64,000 nt of DNA from Geodermatophilus ruber (GTDB lineage Bacteria; Actinomycetota; Actinomycetes; Mycobacteriales; Geodermatophilaceae): the NCBI RefSeq assembly GCF_900114385.1, contig NZ_FOSW01000011.1, positions 62,001 through 126,000 of the forward strand, read 5' to 3'. Made by a program: the position numbers and the translations under genes. The notes under the pieces were generated by a model that was not told where the DNA came from, did not search any database, and saw only the letters and a list, made by a program, of their open reading frames with translations. This document shows positions 1-8,709 of this stretch, in pieces. Position 1 is the stretch's first letter; each line of letters opens with the position of its first letter.

Positions 1-202
1 CGCTGTGCCCGAAACCGGGGTGGTCGGGGGCGATCAGGTCGACCGACTGCGACATCCGCTCGTGGAACGGCTCCCAGTTGCCCGCCCCGCCGGCCGCGTG
101 CAGGAACAGGACCGGGCGCCCCGAGCCCCGGCGGAAGAGGCTGATCTCCCCGGAGCCCATGGGCACCCGGGTGCGGGTCGGTCCAGCAGCCGAATCGGTC
201 AC
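1..202 (-). CDS. alpha/beta hydrolase, N-terminal part (cut by window edge)
   Basis: Only the first 67 codons are visible; the gene runs off the left edge. The reading frame starts at a GTG at 202, eight bases after an AGGAGA ribosome site, and reads a beta strand leading into LFLHAAGGAGNWEP (oxyanion-hole HxxGG type). It then reads DLIAPDHPGFGHS, the strand-3 and loop region typical of alpha/beta hydrolases. The catalytic serine and histidine lie outside the window, so the substrate cannot be judged. It is divergent from the sugar-type ABC operon and shares a 314-base regulatory gap with it. Confidence 0.8.
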   Translation of the reverse strand, partial: MTDSAAGPTRTRVPMGSGEISLFRRGSGRPVLFLHAAGGAGNWEPFHERMSQSVDLIAPDHPGFGHS

Positions 203-516
203 GCTCGTCTCCTGCCTCGAAAGCTCTAGCGGACAGTCGTCCGCTCACCGTGCACCGTGACGCATGACACGTCCGCGTGTCAACGCCGCCCCCGTCCGGC
301 GGGCGGTGGATCGGCGCCCCTTCGGGCCGCGCGCGGCCCGGTGAGCGGCGGACATGTCACGAAACGGACAGCTGTACGCCTGACGGTTGACAGGTGGTGT
401 GGTCGCTGTCACTGTTCCGCCACCACCACGACGCCCGGCCGATCCGCGGCCCCGGCACCCGTGTGCGGCGATCCATCTCGTAGCTGTGCGCCCCCCCGAC
501 GAAGAGGACGACTTCC
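203..516. promoter_or_regulatory. divergent intergenic region with palindromes
   Basis: This 314-base gap separates the leftward hydrolase from the rightward ABC operon. It holds two clear palindromes, AGCGGAC-4-GTCCGCT at 228-245 and GACACG-4-CGTGTC at 266-281. A third imperfect element, TGTCACGAAACGGACA, starts near 355. A TTGACA at 387-392 could be the -35 box for the operon, but no good -10 hexamer sits 16-18 bases downstream. The palindromes are candidate operators, possibly for the IclR protein encoded at 6964-7791. That link is inference. Confidence 0.45.
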
Positions 517-1719
517 ATGGCTCATCGCGTGATCCGTTCGCCGCGAACCCGGCGGCGGTTCGCCCTCCCGGCCGCGGCGGCGGCCCTGGCTCTGGTGACG
601 GTGGGCTGCGCCCCCGCGGCCGATGACGGCTCCGCCTCCGCCTCCGGCAACGGCGGCGGCGAGGCGGTCGTCTCCGAGGAGAAGCTCGCCGAGCTGCGCG
701 CCGAGATCGAGGAGGCCATGGCGCAGCCGCAGTTCGAGCCGCAGGGTGAGGCCTTCTCCGTGGCGGGCCTGGCCGGCAAGAAGATCCTCTCCATGCCGGT
801 GACCAGCCAGCTGGAGGGCTGCGACCGGATGGCCCGCACCGTGGTCGACCTGGCCAAGAGCGTCGGCATGACCGAGAGCACCTACTTCCAGAACGACGGT
901 GGACCCGACGCCTGGGTCCAGGGCATGAACCTGGCGATCAACCAGGGGTACGACGGCGTCGCGCTGGTCTGCGGCATCGACCCGGCGGCGCTCGCCCCGC
1001 AGATGGAGGCCGCCCGCGAGGCCGGCATCGCGGTGGTCGACATGCACCTGGCCGACGTCTCCGAGGAGCCGTCGGACCTGATCGCCGCCCAGACGAACGG
1101 GCAGTTCAACCGGGCCATGGAGCTCGGCGTGGCGCAGGCGCTCATCGAGTCCGAGGGCCGACCGATCGACGCGCTGATCATCACGTCGAACGAGAACCCG
1201 CCGTCGATCGGCATGGAGCAGACGGTCAAGGACACCTTCGCCGAGCTCTGCGGCGACGCCTGCAACGTCGAGTCGATCAACATCCCGATCCCCGGCTACG
1301 CCACCGAACTGACCAGCGCGCTCTCCTCGGCGCTGGTGGCCAACCCGGACATCCGGGCGGTCTTCCCGGTGTTCGACGGCCAGACGCCGTTCGTGCTGCC
1401 GGCGCTCAAGGCGTCCAACGTGGACGCGAAGACCTACGCGTTCGGTGCCGACCGGACCTTCGTCGCGCTCATGAGCGACCCGGAGAACCCGATGGGCACC
1501 GACATGGGGCCCAACTTCGACTGGATGTCCTACACCGGCGCCGACCAGCTGTTCCGCGTGCTGGCCGGGCAGGACCCGATCCCGTCGGACCAGGCCTTCT
1601 CGCCCTACCGGCTCTGGACGCCGGACAACGCCGATGAGGTGAAGGGGCCCAACGACGGCTTCGGCGACTCCTACATCGAGGGCTACCGCAGCCTGTGGCT
1701 GGACGCGCCCGCGTCCTGA
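517..1719 (+). CDS. sugar-type ABC transporter substrate-binding lipoprotein
   Basis: This 400-residue protein begins with an Arg-rich n-region and an Ala/Leu-rich h-region ending in a lipobox (LVTVGC, Cys31), so it should be a membrane-anchored binding protein. The mature part has the periplasmic-binding-protein type 1 pattern of ribose/xylose-family proteins, with a first lobe around 80-200 (CDRMARTVVDLAKSVGM, VCGIDPAALAPQMEAAREAGI) and a second lobe around 220-330. It is first in an operon with the ATPase and permease. A strong hairpin directly after its stop probably limits read-through, as is common for binding-protein genes. The ligand is unknown; the neighbours do not indicate a simple sugar. 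Confidence 0.9.
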   Translation: MAHRVIRSPRTRRRFALPAAAAALALVTVGCAPAADDGSASASGNGGGEAVVSEEKLAELRAEIEEAMAQPQFEPQGEAFSVAGLAGKKILSMPVTSQLEGCDRMARTVVDLAKSVGMTESTYFQNDGGPDAWVQGMNLAINQGYDGVALVCGIDPAALAPQMEAAREAGIAVVDMHLADVSEEPSDLIAAQTNGQFNRAMELGVAQALIESEGRPIDALIITSNENPPSIGMEQTVKDTFAELCGDACNVESINIPIPGYATELTSALSSALVANPDIRAVFPVFDGQTPFVLPALKASNVDAKTYAFGADRTFVALMSDPENPMGTDMGPNFDWMSYTGADQLFRVLAGQDPIPSDQAFSPYRLWTPDNADEVKGPNDGFGDSYIEGYRSLWLDAPAS

Positions 1720-1725
1720 CCCGAG

Positions 1726-1759
1726 GGGGAGGCCCCGGGCACCCGCCCGGGGCCTCCCC
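1726..1759 (+). terminator. intercistronic hairpin after the binding-protein gene
   Basis: A perfect 15-bp stem (1726-1740 with 1745-1759) and a 4-base loop lie just after the stop codon. No T-run follows. It is probably a partial terminator or an mRNA-stabilising hairpin that raises binding-protein levels over the downstream ATPase and permease. Confidence 0.7.
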
Positions 1760-1831
1760 GCGCTCGACCCCGTCCCGATCCCCGCGGTGCGCCGACGGCG
1801 CGCCGTGCCCCGGCCCCAGGGAAGCACCCGG

Positions 1832-3460
1832 ATGACCACCACCGCTCTCGAGCTCCACCACGTCTCGAAGACCTTCGGCGCCACCCGCGCGCTGCAGGAC
1901 GTGAGCATGACCGTCGAGCGCGGCGAGGTGCTCGCGCTGCTCGGGGAGAACGGCTGCGGCAAGTCCACGCTCGTCAAGGTCATGGCCGGCGTCTACGACC
2001 CCGAGCCCGGCGCCCGGATGGTCGTCGACGGCCGGGAGGTGGCCCTGCCGCTCGAGGCCGGTGCCTCGCGGGACCTCGGCCTCAGCTTCGTGCACCAGGA
2101 CCTCGGCCTGGCCCGCCCGCTCACCGTGCTGGAGAACCTGCTCGGCGGCGTCGCCGAGCGCAGCGGCTCCCGGGTGCGCATCCGCTGGGGGGCCGAGGCC
2201 CGCAAGGCCCGCGCGATGCTGCGCAGCTACGGCGTGAACGTCGACCCCCTGGCCGTGGTCAACCACCTCCCGCCGGTCGAGCAGGCGCTGGTCGCCATCG
2301 CCCGCGCCGCCGAGGAGCTCAAGCAGTACCGCGAACGCACCGGGGCCTCGTCCTCGGTGCTCGTGCTCGACGAGCCGACCGTCTTCCTCCCCGAGGACGA
2401 GGTGCAGTTCCTCTTCGACCTCGTCCGGACGATCGTCGCCTCCGGGTCCAGCGTCGTCTTCATCTCCCACGACCTGCCCGCGATCCGGGAGATCGCCGAC
2501 CGGGTCACCGTGCTCCGGGACGGCAAGCTGGCCGCGAACGCGCGGATGAGTGAGGTCACCGACGAGCAGATCGTCGAGATGATCGTCGGGCCCGCGGTCG
2601 CCAAGCTCGACACCTTCGGGCACGGCCACGCGCACGGCGGCTCCCAGCCGGCCACCGTGCCGCCGCGGGAGTTCGACCGCTCGCCCGGCGTCGGGCTGCA
2701 CGTCACCGGGCTGCGCGGCGGGCAGGTCCGCGGCCTGGACCTGCACGTCGCCCCGGGCGAGGTCGTGGGCCTGGCCGGACTGCTCGGCTCCGGCGCCGAG
2801 GAGGTGCCCTACCTGCTCTTCGGCGCGCGGCAGGCCACCGACGGCGAGCTCGTCCTCGACGGCCGGGCGGTCCCGGCGGCCCGGCAGCACCCGGGCCAGG
2901 CCGTCGGCATGGGCCTCGCGCTGATCCCCGCCGACCGCCGCCGGGACGCGATCGCGCCGGCGGTCTCGGTGGCCGAGAACATGATGCTCCTGGTGGTCCG
3001 CCGGTTCTCCCGGGGCGGGCGGCTGCGCAACGGGGAGCTGCGGAGCACCGCCGACCAGCGCGCCGAGGCGCTCGACGTGCGGCCGCGCCGCACCAGCCTG
3101 CCGGTGGGCACCCTCAGCGGCGGCAACGCGCAGAAGGTCGTCGTCGGCAAGTGGCTGGAGATCGGCCCCCGGGTGCTCCTGCTGCACGAGCCGACCCAGG
3201 GTGTCGACATCGCCGCCCGGGCGGAGATCTACCGGGTGATCAAGCGGGCCACCGAGACCGGCATGGCGGTCGTCTGGGTGTCCAGCGACTTCGACGAGCT
3301 GGCGGCGGTCTGCGATCGCGTCGTCGTGGTCAGCGGCGGTGTCGCCGCGGCCGAGATCCCGCTGCAGGACATCTCCCCCGAGGCGATCACCTCCGGTGTC
3401 TACGGGGCCAGCACCAGCGAATCCACCATCCTCCCGACCGTTGAACAGGTGGCACGATGA
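1832..3460 (+). CDS. sugar-type ABC transporter ATP-binding protein (two ATPase domains)
   Basis: This 542-residue tandem ATPase is of the RbsA/XylG type. The first domain has Walker A GENGCGKST at 38-46 and Walker B VLVLDEPT. Its signature motif is degenerate (LPPVEQ). The second domain has a degenerate P-loop (GLLGSGAEE) but an intact LSGGNAQK signature and LLLHEPTQGVD, as usual in this family. The ATG at 1832 is chosen over an upstream GTG in frame at 1787 because AGGGAAG precedes it and homologous proteins start close to the first beta strand. The stop overlaps the ATG of the permease (ATGA). Confidence 0.9.
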   Translation: MTTTALELHHVSKTFGATRALQDVSMTVERGEVLALLGENGCGKSTLVKVMAGVYDPEPGARMVVDGREVALPLEAGASRDLGLSFVHQDLGLARPLTVLENLLGGVAERSGSRVRIRWGAEARKARAMLRSYGVNVDPLAVVNHLPPVEQALVAIARAAEELKQYRERTGASSSVLVLDEPTVFLPEDEVQFLFDLVRTIVASGSSVVFISHDLPAIREIADRVTVLRDGKLAANARMSEVTDEQIVEMIVGPAVAKLDTFGHGHAHGGSQPATVPPREFDRSPGVGLHVTGLRGGQVRGLDLHVAPGEVVGLAGLLGSGAEEVPYLLFGARQATDGELVLDGRAVPAARQHPGQAVGMGLALIPADRRRDAIAPAVSVAENMMLLVVRRFSRGGRLRNGELRSTADQRAEALDVRPRRTSLPVGTLSGGNAQKVVVGKWLEIGPRVLLLHEPTQGVDIAARAEIYRVIKRATETGMAVVWVSSDFDELAAVCDRVVVVSGGVAAAEIPLQDISPEAITSGVYGASTSESTILPTVEQVAR

Positions 3461-4461
3461 GCGCGACGGACACCGTCGAGACCAAGGACACCCGGCCGGC
3501 GCCCCCGGCCGCCGGCGGCGGGTCGGTCCGCGGCCGCTGGGGTGAGAAGGCGGCGCTGCCGGTCGCCTGGCTGGTGCTGTTCGTCGTCTTCGCCGCGCTG
3601 GCGCCGGGCACGTTCCTCTCGATGGGGAACATCTCCAACATCCTGGGGTCGCAGTCGATCCTGTTCATGCTCGCCCTCGCGGCCCTGCTGCCGTCGCGGT
3701 CCGGGGACCTGGACCTGTCGCTGGGCAGCATCGGCGGGCTCGCGGCGATCCTCGTCGCGGTGCTCAACGTCAACCACGGCGTCCCGATCGCGCTGGCGTG
3801 CCTGATCGCGGTCGTGGTCGGTGCGCTGTGCGGGGCCTTCAACGGCCTGGTCGTGGTCAAGTTCAAGACCGAGCCGTTCATCATGACCCTCGGCACCGGC
3901 ACGCTCTTCGGCGGCCTGGTCTTCTGGATCGCCAACTCCACGACGGTCGTCGGCGTCGACCGCGGCCTGTCGATGTGGACCTACCTGCGCCAGATCGGCG
4001 GCATCCCGGTGCAGTTCTTCTACTGCCTGCTGGTGATGCTGGCGATCTGGTACGTCATGAACTACACGCCGCTCGGCGTGCGCAACCTCTTCGTGGGCCA
4101 GTCGCGGGAGGTGGCCGTGCTCAGCGGCATCAACGCCGACCGGATCCGGTTCGGGGCGTTCGTCCTCGCCGGGGTGATCGCGGCGCTGGCCGGGGTCCTC
4201 TACGTCGGCACCACCGGCTCGGCCGGCCCGACCTCGGTGGAGACGTTCCTGCTGCCGGCCTACGCCGCGGTGTTCCTCGGCGCCACGACGATCCAGCCCG
4301 GCCGGTTCAACGCCCTGGGCACCGGGGTGGCGGTGCTCTTCCTGGCCACCGGGACCGCGGGCCTGCAGCTGCTCGGGGCCCAGGACTTCGCCCAGCAGCT
4401 GTTCTACGGCGGGGCGCTGGTCCTGGCCGTGGCGATCTCGCGCTACCTGCGCCGCAACTGA
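3457..4461 (+). CDS. sugar-type ABC transporter permease (RbsC family)
   Basis: This 334-residue, strongly hydrophobic protein has about ten predicted membrane segments. The conserved stretch SGDLDLSLGSIGGLAA near residue 85 is typical of branched-chain/ribose-type inner-membrane permeases. The N-terminal 25 residues are Pro/Ala-rich and cytoplasmic. It overlaps the ATPase gene by four bases and completes the importer. A strong hairpin at 4468-4500 follows. Confidence 0.9.
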   Translation: MSATDTVETKDTRPAPPAAGGGSVRGRWGEKAALPVAWLVLFVVFAALAPGTFLSMGNISNILGSQSILFMLALAALLPSRSGDLDLSLGSIGGLAAILVAVLNVNHGVPIALACLIAVVVGALCGAFNGLVVVKFKTEPFIMTLGTGTLFGGLVFWIANSTTVVGVDRGLSMWTYLRQIGGIPVQFFYCLLVMLAIWYVMNYTPLGVRNLFVGQSREVAVLSGINADRIRFGAFVLAGVIAALAGVLYVGTTGSAGPTSVETFLLPAYAAVFLGATTIQPGRFNALGTGVAVLFLATGTAGLQLLGAQDFAQQLFYGGALVLAVAISRYLRRN

Positions 4462-4467
4462 CCGACC

Positions 4468-4500
4468 GCGGGGTCGCCGGCACGGTGCCGGCGACCCCGC
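4468..4500 (+). terminator. terminator-like hairpin after the permease gene
   Basis: A perfect 14-bp GC-rich stem (4468-4481 with 4487-4500) and a 5-base loop lie six bases after the permease stop. It separates the transporter genes from the VOC/flavin module, although all read in the same direction. Confidence 0.7.
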
Positions 4501-4525
4501 ACCCGTGCACGGGAGAAGGGGAGAC

Positions 4526-5116
4526 ATGGCAGGACTCGGCCCGGACGGCAGGGCGGAACTCGGCTTCGGCCAGCCGCGCGACGGCATCATCCAGATGGCC
4601 TACGTCGTGCCGGACATCCACGAGGCGATCGCGCAGTGGACCGGTGAGCTCGGCGTGGGCCCGTGGTTCCTGCTGGACTCGTTCACCGGGGTCGACGCGG
4701 TCTACCGCGGGCAGCCCAGCCGGGCCGACGTCGCGATCGCGATGTCCTTCGCCGGGCACATGCAGATCGAGCTCATCGCCCCCAAGGACGACCAGCCCTC
4801 GGTCTACCGCGAGACGATCGAGCAGCGGGGCTACGGCTTCCACCACTTCGGCGTGGCGACCGACGACGTCGCCGCCGGGATCGCCGACCTCGAGGCCCGG
4901 GGCTACCGGCTCGCCTTCCGGGCGGGCGTGCCCACCGGCGGTGAGGTCGCCTACCTGGACGGCGGTCCGGACCGGCCCGGCATGATCGAGCTGATCGAGT
5001 ACGGGCCCGGCATGGACGCCGCCTTCACCGCCTTCTGGCGGGCGTCGCTGGGCTGGGACGGCGAGCAGCCGGTCCGGCCGTTCGCGCCGCCGGACGACGA
5101 CCCGGCCGCCACCTGA
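4526..5116 (+). CDS. VOC-family (glyoxalase/bleomycin-resistance fold) protein
   Basis: This 196-residue protein contains IIQMAYVVPDIHEAIAQW at 21-38, the first beta-alpha unit of a vicinal-oxygen-chelate domain. It also has FHHFGVATDDV near 110, the repeat unit with a likely metal-ligand His. One or two VOC modules fit the length. The reaction is unknown; members include epimerases, extradiol dioxygenases and lyases. The ATG at 4526 is preferred over a GTG in frame at 4505 because GGGAGAAGGGGAG lies directly before it. It sits between an importer and flavin genes, so a role in degrading the imported compound is plausible. Confidence 0.8.
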   Translation: MAGLGPDGRAELGFGQPRDGIIQMAYVVPDIHEAIAQWTGELGVGPWFLLDSFTGVDAVYRGQPSRADVAIAMSFAGHMQIELIAPKDDQPSVYRETIEQRGYGFHHFGVATDDVAAGIADLEARGYRLAFRAGVPTGGEVAYLDGGPDRPGMIELIEYGPGMDAAFTAFWRASLGWDGEQPVRPFAPPDDDPAAT

Positions 5117-5120
5117 TTTC

Positions 5121-5144
5121 CCGCTCCACCGCTCCACCGCTCCA
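5121..5144. repeat. three tandem copies of an 8-base unit
   Basis: CCGCTCCA occurs three times head to tail between the VOC gene and the hairpin at 5147-5170, followed by a partial fourth copy. It lies in a non-coding gap and no function is evident. Confidence 0.6.
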
Positions 5145-5146
5145 CC

Positions 5147-5170
5147 GCGGGCCGGCCGCGACCGGCCCGC
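5147..5170 (+). terminator. hairpin between VOC and flavin reductase genes
   Basis: A perfect 9-bp stem (5147-5155 with 5162-5170) and a 6-base loop lie 30 bases after the VOC stop. No T-run follows, so termination is uncertain. Confidence 0.5.
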
Positions 5171-5192
5171 GCCCTCCCGGAAGGAACCACCC

Positions 5193-5717
5193 ATGACCCA
5201 GCCCGTCGACCAGCCGCTCGACCCCGTCGTCGACCCCGACCTGCAGGCCCGCTTCCGCGAGGTCATGGCCGGCGTGCCCACGCCGGTCTCGGTCATCACC
5301 AGCACCACCGGCGGGCTGCCGCACGGCACCACCGTCAGCGCCTTCGCCTCGCTGTCGATGACCCCGCCGATGGTGCTGGTCTCCCTGGACCGCGGGTCGG
5401 ACCTGCTGGCCGTCGTCCGGGAGTCCGGACGCTTCGGGGTCAACGTGCTCGGCGCCCACCAGTCCCAGCTCGCGCTGGCCTTCGCGCGCAAGGGCGGCAC
5501 CGGCAAGTTCAACGGGGTCAAGTGGGACCTCGACCACGACCTGCCCCGGATTCCCGGGGCACCGGGCTGGCTGGCCTGCGAGGTGCAGACCCTCGTCGAC
5601 GGCGGCGACCACGTCGTGGCCCTGGGGCTGGTGGTCGCGGCGGAGACCGTCGAGGGCCGCCCGCTGACCTACCACGGCCGGGTCTTCGGCACCCACGCCG
5701 CGCTGGAGACCCCGTGA
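5193..5717 (+). CDS. flavin reductase family protein
   Basis: This 174-residue protein has the flavin-reductase split-barrel pattern: FREVMAGVPTPVSVIT at 19-34, then GTTVSAFASLSMTPPMVLVS and a GRFGVNVLGAHQ motif. Members reduce FMN or FAD with NAD(P)H and pass the reduced flavin to a partner oxygenase. The start follows CGGAAGGAACCACCC. Its stop overlaps the GTG of ribBA. A reductase translationally coupled to a flavin-biosynthesis gene suggests a flavin-dependent monooxygenase nearby; none is in the visible left part, so it may lie beyond the edge. Confidence 0.88.
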   Translation: MTQPVDQPLDPVVDPDLQARFREVMAGVPTPVSVITSTTGGLPHGTTVSAFASLSMTPPMVLVSLDRGSDLLAVVRESGRFGVNVLGAHQSQLALAFARKGGTGKFNGVKWDLDHDLPRIPGAPGWLACEVQTLVDGGDHVVALGLVVAAETVEGRPLTYHGRVFGTHAALETP

Positions 5718-6958
5718 CCTCCCGTCGCCCTGCGGCCGAGGCGGTGCAGCGCGCGGTCGCGGCCCTCGCCGCCGGCGGCATGGTGGTCGTGGTCGACGAC
5801 GCCGACCGGGAGGACGAGGGCGATCTCGTCGTCGCCGCCGAGCTGATCACCCCCGAGCAGATGGCCTTCCTGGTCCGGCACACGACCGGCATCGTCTGCA
5901 CGCCGATGGCTGGCGAGCGGGCCGACGCCCTGCGGCTGCCCCAGATGGTCGGGGACAACACCGATGCGCACGGCACGGCGTTCACCGTCACCGTCGACCA
6001 CGTGGACACCGGCACGGGGGTCTCCGCCGCCGACCGGGCCCGTACCGTGCGCGCGCTGGCCGACCCCGCCACCGGCCCCGGGGAGCTGCGCCGGCCCGGG
6101 CACATCTTCCCGCTCCGGGCGCGGACCGGGGGCGTGCTGGTCCGCGCCGGGCACACCGAGGCCGCGGTGGACCTCACCACGATGGCCGGGCTCTCCGGCG
6201 TCGGCGTCATCGGCGAGATCGTCGACGAGGACGGCTCGATGCGGCGGGGCCGGTCGCTGACCCGGTTCGCCGCCGAGCACGGCCTGCCGGTGCTGGCCAT
6301 CGCCGACCTGGTGCGCCACCGCCGGGCCACCGAGCAGCTGGTCGAGCTGGTCGCCAGCGCGCAGATGCCCACCGAGTTCGGCGACTTCCGGGCGCTGGCC
6401 TACCGCAGCACCGTGGACGGCACCGAGCACCTGGCCCTGGTGATGGGTGACGTGGCCGCCGCGGGGCGCAGCGAGGCCGGCGCGCTCGTGCGCGTCCACT
6501 CCGAGTGCCTCACCGGCGACATCCTGGGCTCCCTGCGCTGCGACTGCGGCGGGCAGCTGGAGCAGGCGCTGCGCGCGATCGCCGACGAGGGCACCGGCGT
6601 GGTGGTCTACCTCCGCGGCCACGAGGGGCGGGGCATCGGCCTGGCGCACAAGATCCGTGCGTACGCGCTGCAGGAGCAGGGGCTCGACACCGTCGACGCC
6701 AACACCGCCCAGGGCCTGCCGGCCGACTCGCGCAGCTACGGGGTCGGCGCGCAGATCCTCGGGGACCTCGGGATCAACCGGCTGCGCCTGATCACCAACA
6801 ACCCGGCCAAGTACGGCGGGCTCGACGGCTACGGGCTCGCCGTGGTCGGTCGGGTGGCGCTGCCCACGGTGGTCACCGCGCACAACGTGCGCTACCTGCG
6901 GGCCAAGCGCGACCGCATGGGGCACCAGCTGGCGTCGCCGGATGCGGTGCTGGGCTGA
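5714..6958 (+). CDS. ribBA: bifunctional 3,4-dihydroxy-2-butanone-4-phosphate synthase / GTP cyclohydrolase II
   Basis: This 414-residue protein catalyses the two entry reactions of riboflavin synthesis. The N-terminal RibB domain shows DREDEGD at 31-37 and RRPGHIFPL near 127. The C-terminal RibA domain shows the zinc site C265-x10-C276-x-C278 (HSEC...RCDCGG) and GHEGRGIGL. The GTG start overlaps the stop of the flavin reductase. A copy inside a catabolic cluster, away from other rib genes, is probably a second ribBA dedicated to supplying flavin for this cluster; that is inference. Confidence 0.93.
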   Translation: MTSRRPAAEAVQRAVAALAAGGMVVVVDDADREDEGDLVVAAELITPEQMAFLVRHTTGIVCTPMAGERADALRLPQMVGDNTDAHGTAFTVTVDHVDTGTGVSAADRARTVRALADPATGPGELRRPGHIFPLRARTGGVLVRAGHTEAAVDLTTMAGLSGVGVIGEIVDEDGSMRRGRSLTRFAAEHGLPVLAIADLVRHRRATEQLVELVASAQMPTEFGDFRALAYRSTVDGTEHLALVMGDVAAAGRSEAGALVRVHSECLTGDILGSLRCDCGGQLEQALRAIADEGTGVVVYLRGHEGRGIGLAHKIRAYALQEQGLDTVDANTAQGLPADSRSYGVGAQILGDLGINRLRLITNNPAKYGGLDGYGLAVVGRVALPTVVTAHNVRYLRAKRDRMGHQLASPDAVLG

Positions 6959-6963
6959 CTGTG

Positions 6964-7791
6964 TCAGGCGGTGGCCGGCCCCTCCCGCGGCGGGGCGGTC
7001 TGGACGTGCGGCCGCGACTGCCACAGCGCCCACTCCGCGCTCACCTCGCCGGCGGTGCGCAGCAGCTGCGGCAGGTACTCCTGCACCAGCCGCTCGGTCG
7101 AGGTCTCGGCGGCGTGCACGGTGACGTTCATGGCCGCGCGCACCGTGCCCGTCCCGTCCCGCACCGGCACAGCCACCGAGCGGATGCCGGGGGCCAGCTC
7201 CTCGTCGGCCAGCGCCCAGCCGCGGGCCCGGACCTCCACCAGCTCGCCGAGCAGCTGCTCCCGGGACGGCTCGGGGGCCGGCGGCAGCCCGGCGCGGCTG
7301 GGCTGGGCGAGCGCGGACTCGAGCTCGTCGGGGGAGAGGGCGGCCAGCAGCACCTTGCCCTGTGAGGTGCGGACGGCGGGGAAGCGGGTGCCGATCTCCA
7401 CCCGCAGCGTGATGATCCGGGGCACCGACACGCGGGCGACGTACACGATGTCGGCGCCGTCGAGCTGGGCCATGGAGGAGGACTCGCCGGTGCCGGTGAC
7501 CAGCTTCTCCATGTGCGGCCGCGCTATGTCCCAGAGCCCCAGGGAGCTGACGTACGCCATCCCGAGGCCGAGCACCCGCGGGGTGAGCGCGAAGCCGTGC
7601 CCCGAGGCGCGGACGAAGCCCATCTCCTCCAGGGTCAGCAGCAGCCGGCGGGCGGTCGGGCGGGCCAGCCCGGCGGCGCTGGCCACCTCGGTGAGGCTCA
7701 TCGTGGGGCGGTCCGCGCCGAAGGCGGCGATGACGTCGAGGCCCCGCGCCAGGGCCTCGACGAAGTCCGGCCCGATACCGCGTCCGGCCAT
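6964..7791 (-). CDS. IclR-family transcriptional regulator
   Basis: This 275-residue protein has an N-terminal winged helix (SLTEVASAAGLARPTARRLLLTLEE, about 31-55) and a C-terminal GAF-like effector domain ending around 255. It is convergent with ribBA, five bases away, so it could regulate the cluster to its left. It resembles the IclR protein at 15780-16706 in length and layout, and in stretches such as the DIxYVARV segment. A possible minus-strand -10 box (TAGGGT) lies about 40 bases upstream of the start. Confidence 0.9.
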   Translation of the reverse strand: MAGRGIGPDFVEALARGLDVIAAFGADRPTMSLTEVASAAGLARPTARRLLLTLEEMGFVRASGHGFALTPRVLGLGMAYVSSLGLWDIARPHMEKLVTGTGESSSMAQLDGADIVYVARVSVPRIITLRVEIGTRFPAVRTSQGKVLLAALSPDELESALAQPSRAGLPPAPEPSREQLLGELVEVRARGWALADEELAPGIRSVAVPVRDGTGTVRAAMNVTVHAAETSTERLVQEYLPQLLRTAGEVSAEWALWQSRPHVQTAPPREGPATA

Positions 7792-7958
7792 CGGTCCCCC
7801 TCTCCCTCCACGCCCGGCGCGCCGACCCTATCCAGGGTGGAGTCCCCGGGGGGTCGTTCGCGGCGATCGGCGCCGGGGGCCCCTCCGGACGGGGGAGACC
7901 GCACCCGGGAGCGCGGCGGCGGGATGGGTGGGACCCGGTGCCCCCACCCCACCCGGTC

Positions 7959-8513
7959 TCAGGCCGGGGCGGGGTGGCGCGCCAGCCAGTCCCGACCGGC
8001 GTCGGTGAGCACCCGCATGTCCCGTTCGGCGGCCAGGAGCGGCGGGTCCTGCCGGTAGAGCCGGGCGACCAGGTGGCTGTCAGGGCTCAGCTGGCGGGCG
8101 ATCTGGTGCGCCTCGAGCTTGTGCAGCCGCCCGTCGGGCGCTGCGGCGAAGTGCTGGAGCAGCGCCGCTTGGGCCTCCGCGGGATCGCGCCGTGGCACGC
8201 CGTTCCCGTCCGCGGTCGCGGGCTCTTCGTCGAGCAGCGCGGTCATCGCGCGGGAGAAGGTCTGCACCAGGTCCCGGATCCGGTCGTCCCGGGAGGGGGC
8301 GACGGCGTCGCCGCCGGAGCCCTGCCAGGTGCGCTGCGGGTGCCGGCGCAGGTACTCCTGCTCCAGCTCCAGCATCCGCTCGGTGTGGGTGCGGAACTGC
8401 TCGGCGGTGCCGTGCAGGAACACCCAGTGCCGGGTGGCGTGGGCGTGCACGCCCTGGCGCTCCAGCTCCTCGTCGGACAGCTCGCGAGCCGGGATGCCCG
8501 GACGCTCGGTCAT
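7959..8513 (-). CDS. DUF6158-like conserved actinobacterial protein
   Basis: This 184-residue soluble protein begins with PARELSDEELERQGVHAHAT followed by HWVFLHGTAEQFRTHTERM and EYLRRHPQR. This pattern is widespread in actinobacteria and, as I recall, classed as DUF6158. Its function is unknown. The start at 8513 is chosen because GAGGGAG precedes it and the family begins there; the open frame continues upstream to 9062 inside the divergent ligase gene and is not real. The C-terminal third (HKLEAHQIARQLSPDS) is a separate helical segment. Confidence 0.7.
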   Translation of the reverse strand: MTERPGIPARELSDEELERQGVHAHATRHWVFLHGTAEQFRTHTERMLELEQEYLRRHPQRTWQGSGGDAVAPSRDDRIRDLVQTFSRAMTALLDEEPATADGNGVPRRDPAEAQAALLQHFAAAPDGRLHKLEAHQIARQLSPDSHLVARLYRQDPPLLAAERDMRVLTDAGRDWLARHPAPA

Positions 8514-8627
8514 GGCCGCTCCCTCGGTCGGTGCCCGGGCCTTTGTGGCCGGGGTCTCATCGTGGCCGGGGCGCGGGCGGCTGTCACCTCGCCGCCCCTC
8601 CGCGCCCGCCGACGAGCTACAGCCCGA

Positions 8628-8655
8628 TTGACAATGAGTAACCGAAGCGTAGAGC
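8628..8655 (+). promoter_or_regulatory. candidate promoter of the CoA-ligase gene
   Basis: TTGACA at 8628-8633 and TAGAGC at 8650-8655 are separated by 16 bases, and the start codon lies about 55 bases downstream. The -35 is perfect and the -10 is weak. No operator-like repeat of the 12.4 kb type is present here. Confidence 0.45.
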
Positions 8656-8709
8656 ATGCGGGCGGGCCCGTCCCCGCCCCGGACGGGACGCCCGACCTCC
8701 GGAGGACCG

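Noticed and set aside
409..1983. Minus-strand open frame opposite the binding-protein and ATPase genes
   Set aside because: Composition is low-complexity Arg/Gly/Leu/Val typical of antisense frames in GC-rich DNA; the plus-strand genes have clear family motifs.
7926..7949. Terminator after the DUF6158-like gene (7-bp stem GGGTGGG/CCCACCC)
   Set aside because: The loop is ten bases, the stem is short, and such pairs arise often by chance in this composition.
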